Made by a program: the position numbers and the translations under genes
Assembly (NCBI GenBank): GCA_037833965.1
Contig: AP031354.1
Location: forward strand, 6,302,001-6,366,000
DNA length: 64,000 nucleotides
Direction of reading: 5' to 3'
Origin: Marchantia polymorpha subsp. ruderalis
Lineage: Eukaryota; Streptophyta; Marchantiopsida; Marchantiales; Marchantiaceae
Shown: piece by piece, positions 56,677-64,000 of the stretch
Position numbering within the stretch: the stretch's first letter is position 1
Layout of the letters: each line of letters opens with the position of its first letter
The notes under the pieces: model-generated
What the model was told of the DNA's origin: nothing
The model's database searches: none
Seen by the model: the letters and a program-made list of their open reading frames with translations, nothing else

Positions 56677-59505
56677 TTCGTCTTCCGGCTGAATAGCTTC
56701 CGTCTCTTCTTCTTCTTCCACCGAGCAGCAGGCGACGAATCCCACGAAGTAATCGGATTCGGTGCCACTGGAATCCGATCGCGCGGTCGACTCACTGTCC
56801 TCGCCCGATGTATAACCTGCACTTGTCGATGGGGTCTCTCCTTCGTGCCTGACCCTATTCCAGGGCACCGTAATGGTTTTGGTCGGTTCCGAAGGGTGAG
56901 GAAACTTAAGGCGATGTCTTCGCCAATCACATCTGACTTGTGCACCATATAGCCATGGTCGCCCGAGCAGAACGTCATAGCCCTGCTTCATCATCGGCTG
57001 AAGGATGATATACGTCAACCGAAAGTCCGCACCCCCGATGGTTGTCTTGACATTGCGCAGCATACCTGCAGGCATTCTCCGCGTCTGATCCGCTAATCTC
57101 AACACACGCTTCGAGGGTTCGTATTGACTGAACCCCAAGGCTCTCGCTGTGTCCTCCGTCATTATGTTGACTCCTGATCCAGAGTCGATTGGCACTCTGC
57201 GTACACAACATCCTGCTATCTCCACATCGATCTCGGGTGGCCCTTGGTCTTCGCTCTCCACTTGATATACTTGAGAGGATGTGGACGCGCGCGGCTTCCG
57301 CGGATGCCGTAGCGAAAGCATCAACATTCTCCGATACGTCTTATTGTCTTCCAAGAGCTGCTTGAACGTGATGTTCACTTTTCGACTCCCGAGATCTTCA
57401 ACCAAGTCATAGTGGGCGCGTTGGGTCGCCGGGGTCGGCGACGCTCTGCGAGGTTCCACGGTGGCTGCCAACTTCGCCCCAAGGGAGGATGTCAAGTCTG
57501 GCCGCGGTGGGTCCTTTTGAGTGCGGATCGCTTCCTTCAACAGGTTGGTTACCTCGTTGCGGATATCCGGAGCATAGTCCCGTTTCAGTAGGCGCACTGG
57601 CTCGTCCTCGACTGCTGTCTGGGGGCGCACTGCTGGTGCCTCCCGCGTAGTCGAAGACTTCCGAGCAGGTCGCGAGTCGGACTTGCTGGATGTCTTCTCC
57701 TTTCCTTTTCCCGTCCGGTCGGCGGTTCTCCGTTCGTGCTTGCGAGTGTCGCGCTCTTGCTCCTTCGATTTCTTGGAACTACGAGTTTCGACCCGTGCGC
57801 ACATAACCTCTTCCGCCGGCCATTCTTCGTCTTCGCCATCCCCGTCTGAACCTACTTCGACCTGGTTAACTTGCACGTCCTCCTTGGCAGGAGTGTTCAC
57901 AAATCGTACCACTGGCCGAGGGACTGGTGGCTGATCACACTCTGGCGCAGTGTGCCCGACCTTCTTGCAATTACTACATGTCGGAGCATAATCGTTTCGC
58001 CTTTTTGGATGGGGACACTGCGGTGAGAAGTGCCCAACTTCCCCGCAATTATAACAAGCTCGCGGTGGCGGTGGGTCAAACGTCCCTGGAGGGGCTCTCC
58101 GCCTCACAGGTACCGTAGTGGCCCGATCCACCGGAATATATCGTGGGACTTGCATTGCTGAAACTGCAGGAGGGGTAGGCACCGACTGGACGGCGTAGGC
58201 TGTCTCTTCGCTAGCCTCTCCATAGTACTGAGGGTGCTCTCCATAGTACGGTTGCGCCCACTCTACTGCGTTGACTGGATATGACGGCCGGGTGGTAAGG
58301 CACTCGGTGTTTGCATGTCCCACCGCCCCGCACGTAGTACACCATAAGTTCGCTCGCACTCTCCCGGGTGATTTTCTGCGATCATGCCCGCCTACCACTT
58401 GAGCTTTGAGATCGGCGAAGTCCTTCACAAGGGTCTCCATCTTCGAAGCTATATCTCCCGGCGCTCTGTCCGTAGTCACTCGTCGGATGCCCTTTTTCTT
58501 CGCTGACCCATGCTTCTTCCTCTTCTTCTCCTCCTCCGACGATGAGGTTTCCTCTTCTTCGGATGAAGAACGGTTCTCGTCCGAAGACGATTCCTCCGAT
58601 GACGGAGTTGTACCTCTACGCCGTCTTCGCCCTCCCTTCGGTTTGCGCTCCTTCGACTCCCGTCTCTCTCTCCCTCTTCGGTTGAGAGTGGAAGTTTCGA
58701 AGGCTTCTGCCGATGCAATCACATCCTCAATAGTGTCGCACTTGCTGCGTCGGCAAAAAGTCTCCATCTCCCGAGTTAAACCGGTCACGTACCAATCCAC
58801 AGCTTGTTGTACCGAGAAAGGGGACCCTGGTCCTGTTTTCGGTATTCTGTCGAGGAGGTCCAGAAATCTCTCCGTGTAGTCACGCAGACTCTCCTTCTTC
58901 TCTCGCTGCAAATTACGTAACTTCGTCAAAACCCGGCTGTCGTAGCCGAGCTCGCGAAAGCGACGAAGGAACTTCTCCTTCAGCTGGGCCCATGTTGTCA
59001 ACCCAGTCGGATCGATGCTCTCGTGATTATACCAACTCCTCGCTTTCTTCCGCAGAAGGCTTGGAAAGATCCTTAGTCGGTCGTCGTCTGCGATCTCGCG
59101 ATTGGCAATAGACACCGACTCGAATAACTTGATGTATGAATCTGCATCGTCGTCATCCCCACTCCCTTTGTACTTCGGGTAGGAATGTTTAGTAATCGGC
59201 TGAGGTAGCCGCACATTGGCTTGTCCGTCCGCCATCAGTGTGTCTGTCGACGGTCCTCGGGCGGTCGGTTCTACTTCACTAGGCGGGTCCGTGCAAGGAA
59301 TATCTAGTAGAACTGTAAGCACCAAGTTTGGTTCCGAGTCGCCGGGGGTAGGTTCCCCAAGGATGTCGGCCGAACTAGGCTTAGGTACTCTTCTTGGTGT
59401 TTTCTTGTTTTGACGCCGTGTCTCTTCCACGGCCTTCTCTGAATCTCGTCGGAACTTGCGGACAGCTCTAGCACTTAGGTTGCTCCCGCCAGCCCCAGTC
59501 GACAT
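56674..59505 (-). CDS. E4 Gag-protease (943 aa)
   Basis: Intact and nearly identical to E5 gag, with identical domain positions (three CCHC knuckles, DSG at 774-776). Visible changes include Leu for Ser in DTSMADG, Ile for Thr in KKGTRRV, Ala for Val in DLKVQVVGG, Pro for Arg in TPRAVSAM, Arg for Gly in PPPGACYNC and Thr for Ala in KSSATREA. It could still be translated, but its pol is dead. Confidence 0.93.
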   Translation of the reverse strand: MSTGAGGSNLSARAVRKFRRDSEKAVEETRRQNKKTPRRVPKPSSADILGEPTPGDSEPNLVLTVLLDIPCTDPPSEVEPTARGPSTDTLMADGQANVRLPQPITKHSYPKYKGSGDDDDADSYIKLFESVSIANREIADDDRLRIFPSLLRKKARSWYNHESIDPTGLTTWAQLKEKFLRRFRELGYDSRVLTKLRNLQREKKESLRDYTERFLDLLDRIPKTGPGSPFSVQQAVDWYVTGLTREMETFCRRSKCDTIEDVIASAEAFETSTLNRRGRERRESKERKPKGGRRRRRGTTPSSEESSSDENRSSSEEEETSSSEEEKKRKKHGSAKKKGIRRVTTDRAPGDIASKMETLVKDFADLKAQVVGGHDRRKSPGRVRANLWCTTCGAVGHANTECLTTRPSYPVNAVEWAQPYYGEHPQYYGEASEETAYAVQSVPTPPAVSAMQVPRYIPVDRATTVPVRRRAPPGTFDPPPPRACYNCGEVGHFSPQCPHPKRRNDYAPTCSNCKKVGHTAPECDQPPVPRPVVRFVNTPAKEDVQVNQVEVGSDGDGEDEEWPAEEVMCARVETRSSKKSKEQERDTRKHERRTADRTGKGKEKTSSKSDSRPARKSSTTREAPAVRPQTAVEDEPVRLLKRDYAPDIRNEVTNLLKEAIRTQKDPPRPDLTSSLGAKLAATVEPRRASPTPATQRAHYDLVEDLGSRKVNITFKQLLEDNKTYRRMLMLSLRHPRKPRASTSSQVYQVESEDQGPPEIDVEIAGCCVRRVPIDSGSGVNIMTEDTARALGFSQYEPSKRVLRLADQTRRMPAGMLRNVKTTIGGADFRLTYIILQPMMKQGYDVLLGRPWLYGAQVRCDWRRHRLKFPHPSEPTKTITVPWNRVRHEGETPSTSAGYTSGEDSESTARSDSSGTESDYFVGFVACCSVEEEEETEAIQPEDE

Positions 59506-59516
59506 TCACCGAGCAT
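59475..59516 (-). other. E4 upstream ORF overlapping the gag start (13 codons)
   Basis: ATG at 59,516, stop TAA at 59,475-59,477. Same peptide as in E5. Confidence 0.4.
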
Positions 59517-59551
59517 GGCTGCTCGTAAACACCCCGGTGTTGACGCAACTG

Positions 59552-59569
59552 TCCCCGGCAGCGGCGCCA
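59552..59569 (-). promoter_or_regulatory. E4 primer binding site (tRNA-Asp type)
   Basis: Minus-strand TGGCGCCGCTGCCGGGGA, 22 bases from the LTR end at 59,592. Confidence 0.88.
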
Positions 59570-60533
59570 AAAAGAAGTTGTCGGCTTCTTATGTAATAAC
59601 CCACTAAAGGCTAAAACTGCAATATAGTGGTAGAAAGGTCGAACCCACAGGGACAGAGGAACACACAGGGTACAAAGTGTCACGTTTTAACAGACTATTG
59701 AGGAGTTTGAATTCTCAGGCGACTGTCACTCCCAGAAATACTGCAAGTGTCCACTCGGAGCGCACTCGGAGGTCGCACAGTGCAGCGTAACACACACACA
59801 CACACACCTGAAACTACAGAAACACAACCCAGAGATCCGTTAGGACCTCTACTTCAAGATTTCAGGGGGAAAGTCTCTCAAGAGTACACTCGGCAACGCT
59901 GCGGGCAGTGACTTCCAACTCCGGCTTTTACAACACTTCCACTAGCTTGCTGCTAGTGTAGGAAACCCGGTTTGGACTGCCTACTTCGGATCGAAGTCAC
60001 TCCTACGCGGTGAACAACACTCTCAACTCACAAAACGCGCAGAGAACACAGGTCCGCACTGAAGGACTCACTGTGAAACATTCCAGTAACACAACAACAG
60101 TCTATTGAAGAGTTTGAATTCTCAGGCACTTGTCATTCCCAGAAATACTACAGGGGTTACCCTCAAGGCACCTGCTGCAGCGTAACCTGAATTTACAACC
60201 AAGGCTTACACGAAGTAGCAAAACTTCACTTTGGCATTCAGGGGAAAAATCCCAAGGAGTACAATCAGAAAGGAACACTCGAAGGTGTAGGGGCGAAACT
60301 GTTCAAGTATCTAACTAGTCACTGGCTCTGAGCATCGGCAGTCACCCGCAGGCGCAGATCCGAACTACTCAAGTCTCTAACCAATGTACTAGCTCTGAAC
60401 ATTCGGCCGAAGGCCTTCAGCTACAAAATGCGGAACGCTAAGTTGTAACTCCTCGTGCGTGGTGACAGAACTCAAGGACACAAACACGCAAAGGAAATGG
60501 GTTCCTGATCTGCACTTCTGATGGGAAAGAACC

Positions 60534-60562
60534 CCAGGCAAAACGCCTGGAACTATTTTATA
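60534..60562 (-). promoter_or_regulatory. E4 5' LTR TATA box and hairpin (genomic promoter)
   Basis: TATAAAATA at 60,554-60,562 (minus), perfect CCAGGC-GTTTT-GCCTGG stem-loop at 60,534-60,550. Confidence 0.65.
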
Positions 60563-60598
60563 CCTTCTAAGTCCTAACTAGCACTACACTGCACTACG

Positions 60599-63500
60599 CT
60601 ACACGCCTGCACAGAACCACGCTACACTACACTCCGCGGAACCTGTACTACGTCTCCTGCGCGGCCGACTGCCGCGCACTAACTCCCTACCCTGCCACTC
60701 TTCCGCTCGACTACGCAGTCCCAACCGCTGCAACGCCGCGGACACCTCCCCCTCGAGGGCAGACATGGTATCCTGTGCCTTCGACAGAAAGGCCTCGAGC
60801 TTCTTCGCTACCTTCCGCCGACTCCTACTGTCGCCTGACAACAACCCGGCTGCGCGCAATTCAAACTCACGCAGTGTGAGTTTCTCCTGCGCCTTCACTT
60901 CCCAGTGGGCGTAGCCCTTGAGACAGTGGGCGACTCGCCTCGCCGTCTCCACCTTCGTGCGATCCGCCTCCTTCCTGCGATCCTCTTCAATGGTCACTAA
61001 TTGCGATTCGGCTTCAGCACGTTGCGCCCTCAATTCGCCACACTCTGACTGTAAACTGCGGATTAATTCTTCATCCGCCTGCCGTGCGAGCTGACATTGT
61101 TCCAACAACCGCGTCTGTCGCACGAGCTCCTCTGACAAAATCCGATTCTGGGCCTGCTCAGAGTTGAGTGCCTCCTTGACCTTCACCTGCTCCTTGGTGA
61201 GCTCGCCCAGTTTCTCATCCTTCATCTTCTCGGAGTGCTTGTAGAATTTCTGATTAAGCTTGTACTGTCCCCACAAGCACTCATGCTTCTCCTTCAAGTC
61301 CCTCAACTCCTGGTCCACTCTAGCTAATAGCTTGCTGGTGTGGACTTTAGTGCGAGTCCGCCTGCGCACTAACTCGATGTAAGATCCCGGCTGGAGTGGG
61401 TCGGCGTATTTATCGACCTTGCGATCCAAGTACCGCAGCAACGGAATCACCTGCTCAGAGAGCGCCGCCGCCGGCGCTCCAACAATTTCCTCCTCCTCCT
61501 CCTCGGTGTCTTCTGCTCCTGACATTTCTTCCGTGGAGCCTCCGTCGTCATCATCCGAGTGGAGAATTTCAGTCGCCATTGATTGCGTCGGCGACTGCCC
61601 CGAGTGGGGCTGCACGTCCTCGACGTGTGCTGCCTGCGAAGGCACGGCTGCAGCCTCGCTGCTCGTCGCCAAAATGTCTAAGGCGGAAGGCGAATGTATC
61701 CGAGCGGCATCCCCGTCGCTCGCTGGTTGATTGCCTACCGCATTCTCTCTGTCTCTGTCGTCCGTCGCCGAAGGTGATTGAGCGGAGGGTGGCTGCGCGG
61801 GGTTGGATTGCGCATCGCGCATCGAGATTTCATCCCGCTGACAGTCACTCCGCTCCTCCGTCTGCTGCTCTCTTGATCGGTCCGTGGGGGCTGTGCCCGG
61901 CCCGTGCGCAGGCGCATGTGCCGGCGCCTTGTCCGCCGCAGGCGTAGCGCCGCGGACATCTATCGCCGAAGGCGACATGACCGGGGGCCGCACGCCCGAT
62001 GTTCCTTGGCCTATAGGCCCTACCGCCGAAGGCGCATCTATCGGCGGACTTCCTGCCGATGGTGCGGCCTCCGCACGCTCTCTGCTCGTATCTCCTCGGC
62101 TCGAAGGCCCTGGCGCCGAAGGCGCGAATTGCGGCGCGTGGTGCGCCGGAGGGTCTGGCCCCGAGGGCCGGTGTCTCGTAGGCGGTTCTTCCGCCGGTTC
62201 CTTCCCCTTCCTACGTTGGAACGGGGGTGATTCTTGCCTGTGCACAGGCGGCACGTGTGGAGGTGTTCTGTTCATAGGCGACCTGTGCACAGGCGAGCGC
62301 CTGTGCACAGGCGGACTGCTCCTTCCCACGCGTAAGCGTAGATCCACGTCCACTTGTGTTCGCCGGTCCGCGGAGGCTCGTCCGTCCGCGGAGGTTCGCC
62401 TGTGCGCAAACGGAACATCTGTCCGCATCGCACGTGGTAACTCCGGAGGCCCTTGGCCCGTAGGCGGCCTCTCTCCCGACGAGGTTGCAGCGTGGCCCGC
62501 TGCTCCTGCGGTCGTCCGCGCTTCCTCTCGCCTCTCTGGCGACGCACTTCCTATCTCCGTCGCAATCGTCGCCGTGTCTGCACTGTCAGCTGGCAACACC
62601 AGTCTGCGTGCCTTCTGCTTCGGCCGGCTGTATGGCTCGCACAGCGGCCGCGGTCGAATGGGAGCAGAGGGTTCTTGATGCTGCTCCTCTTCGGACTCTT
62701 CCCTCCATCGCCGCTTCCGCGGCACTCGCGCTGCAGGAGTGTGTCGTCCTTCGTCCCTCCGTCTTGATGGGGTAGAAGTCGGTGACTCCTCTGCGTCACT
62801 ATCGACCTCGTTCTCCCGCACATACTTCCCGGGATGGTCGATGGACAATGGCGGAAAATGTTCAAGCTCTGCCGCTGTCAAACAATTCCGCTGTCGATAA
62901 AAATTGATGAGGAAAGGAGAAAGATGGTTTAGCGTTCCCCCCTTCTCCTCAAACGCGTGCTGTCGCATCACCCTGTGCAGGATGCTCGCCCAGTGAATTG
63001 GAGTTCCCTCGATGACGCACTCCACAAAAGAGACCTGCCACAATGTGATGTAGCAGGCACGGTGCGGCTGCAGTAATTGCATCAGCGCTGCGGACAAAGT
63101 CCGGCGAAATCGATCTTTGTAATCACGGGTCCTGTACCCATTCTTGGTAGACCTCCCGGTCTTGAACAGCTCCACAAATTGCGCCTCTTCTTGCTTGGTC
63201 ACCTTGATGCTCTCGCTGTCGAAAAGGAGATGCCCTGGCATGCCAGCACATCTTCCCAACGCCTGCGCCCAATCTTGGACTGTCCACCGGTCAACATGCG
63301 GACGCAATCCGCGCGAGGGTGGTCCCTGTGGCTCTAGCCACTCGCGCACCATATTCGCGCAGATGTAATTCCATCCCCATAGCAAGAAATCGAGCTTTCT
63401 TGCTATTAAGCGCTCCTCGAAAGCGCGCAGCCCGTTCTGCGGCAGGCGAAGTGGCACCATCCGCAATCTGCTCGGTCTCGTCATTGCGTTCCTGGGGTTC

Positions 63501-63736
63501 GCTCGCCCGCTCATTCTACTTCCGCACTGTCCGCGTTTCTTTCTCTCTCGGCAAACTCTAATCGCTCTCAATTCCAAATCACGCGCACTCACTTCTCCCT
63601 CAATCAACAAGAAATCTCCTGTGCGACGACGACGAGAATGGTCCGCAGCCAGCAGATGGATGCGCGCAGCGCGCACAAGAGATTGGAATCGCGAATTCAA
63701 GAATGGGACGCTCTCCGCCGCCCGGTCGAAGGTCAT
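60599..63736 (-). CDS. U3-encoded 1045-aa protein, E4 5' LTR copy
   Basis: Intact. Carries the E4-specific stretch DRDRENAVGNQPASDG, Met before NRTPPHV, VDSDAEE in place of VDTDAEE, and Cys for Arg near the end (AWFCAGV). All domains are as in the E5 3' copy. It lies upstream of the E4 genomic TATA box. Confidence 0.83.
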   Translation of the reverse strand: MTFDRAAESVPFLNSRFQSLVRAARIHLLAADHSRRRRTGDFLLIEGEVSARDLELRAIRVCRERKKRGQCGSRMSGRANPRNAMTRPSRLRMVPLRLPQNGLRAFEERLIARKLDFLLWGWNYICANMVREWLEPQGPPSRGLRPHVDRWTVQDWAQALGRCAGMPGHLLFDSESIKVTKQEEAQFVELFKTGRSTKNGYRTRDYKDRFRRTLSAALMQLLQPHRACYITLWQVSFVECVIEGTPIHWASILHRVMRQHAFEEKGGTLNHLSPFLINFYRQRNCLTAAELEHFPPLSIDHPGKYVRENEVDSDAEESPTSTPSRRRDEGRHTPAARVPRKRRWREESEEEQHQEPSAPIRPRPLCEPYSRPKQKARRLVLPADSADTATIATEIGSASPERREEARTTAGAAGHAATSSGERPPTGQGPPELPRAMRTDVPFAHRRTSADGRASADRRTQVDVDLRLRVGRSSPPVHRRSPVHRSPMNRTPPHVPPVHRQESPPFQRRKGKEPAEEPPTRHRPSGPDPPAHHAPQFAPSAPGPSSRGDTSRERAEAAPSAGSPPIDAPSAVGPIGQGTSGVRPPVMSPSAIDVRGATPAADKAPAHAPAHGPGTAPTDRSREQQTEERSDCQRDEISMRDAQSNPAQPPSAQSPSATDDRDRENAVGNQPASDGDAARIHSPSALDILATSSEAAAVPSQAAHVEDVQPHSGQSPTQSMATEILHSDDDDGGSTEEMSGAEDTEEEEEEIVGAPAAALSEQVIPLLRYLDRKVDKYADPLQPGSYIELVRRRTRTKVHTSKLLARVDQELRDLKEKHECLWGQYKLNQKFYKHSEKMKDEKLGELTKEQVKVKEALNSEQAQNRILSEELVRQTRLLEQCQLARQADEELIRSLQSECGELRAQRAEAESQLVTIEEDRRKEADRTKVETARRVAHCLKGYAHWEVKAQEKLTLREFELRAAGLLSGDSRSRRKVAKKLEAFLSKAQDTMSALEGEVSAALQRLGLRSRAEEWQGRELVRGSRPRRRRSTGSAECSVAWFCAGV

Positions 63737-64000
63737 GGTCGTCTCTTGGTCGTGAAGAACGTCTCACTTGATGGCCGCGCCGGCTGTACGCTGGAACGGT
63801 CTTCGCTCTCACGCGCGGCTTCACGCTCCGCCGTCGTCGATTAAACTCTCACGCTCGAATTGGCGGATTTGAACTCCGCGAGCGTGTCACCCTGCGGACA
63901 TGGGGGCGTAGCGCCGAAGGCGAGTTTTCCGCCTTGCGCGGTACACTTGTTCGTACCGCCCTTCGGCCAATCTCCTTCTGCCTTGACGCGTGCGTCCGCA

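Larger units (their letters stand above)
59592..64000 (-). mobile_element. E4: 5' LTR, running past the window end
   Basis: Minus-oriented LTR from its terminus (TGTAATAACCCAC at 59,592) through R-U5 with both direct repeats and a (CA)n tract near 59,790, the TATA box, the U3 ORF and part of the U3 leader. About 1 kb of U3 should lie beyond 64,000, followed by a GGATG duplication and the rest of E2. Confidence 0.9.

Overview
The window is plant (streptophyte) nuclear DNA made almost entirely of nested LTR retrotransposons. Bases 1 to about 7,830 are AT-rich, with no gene I can support, only local repeats. From about 7,830 to the end everything is GC-richer and derives from one group of Ty3/gypsy elements. 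The evidence is a tRNA-Asp type primer binding site, a gag with three CCHC knuckles, a DSG protease, an FIDD reverse transcriptase, RNase H, and an HHCC/DDE integrase ending in a GPY/F module without a chromodomain. This points to the non-chromoviral (Athila/Tat-like, OTA) branch of plant Ty3/gypsy. A non-seed plant host is possible, but that is inference.

Layout, oldest to youngest as read from who interrupts whom. E1 (+, 7,831-10,391) is a decayed 3' part of an LTR, plus primer site and gag start. E2 (-, 10,392-13,237 and 18,551-19,072) is an LTR inserted in E1's gag. E3 (-, 13,238-18,550) is a complete solo LTR in E2 with 5-bp duplication GGCGG. E4 (-) is an element inserted in E2 at 19,073: its 3' LTR is 19,073-19,432 plus 34,966-39,220, and its pol, gag and 5' LTR run from 54,664 past the window end. 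E5 (+, 39,221-54,663) sits in E4's pol. E6 (-, 19,433-34,960) is a complete 15,528-bp element of a sister subfamily, inserted in E4's 3' LTR with duplication TTGCT; its two 4,869-bp LTRs look almost identical. E4's 3' LTR and E5's 5' LTR are fused head to head, giving a palindrome with arms of about 4.2 kb and a 20-nt spacer at 39,221-39,240.

The most unusual point is that each LTR is 4.9-5.4 kb long and carries a large sense ORF (851 codons in E6, 1028-1050 in the others). It lies inside U3 and stops about 35 bp upstream of the LTR's TATA box. Seven copies are intact and two are broken. In the genomic RNA this ORF would be the last cistron after gag-pol, inside the 3' U3, comparable in position to the MMTV sag gene. 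Its N- and C-terminal parts are conserved between subfamilies, whereas its middle is disordered and seeded with short palindromes.

Expression logic inferred from sequence: the TATA box at the U3/R border drives a genomic RNA with a leader of 0.6-1 kb. A 13-codon upstream ORF overlaps the gag AUG. Gag-protease ends in UAG followed by CAAUUA or CAACUA, the tobamovirus-type leaky context, and pol continues in the same frame without its own AUG. How the U3 ORF is translated is unknown.
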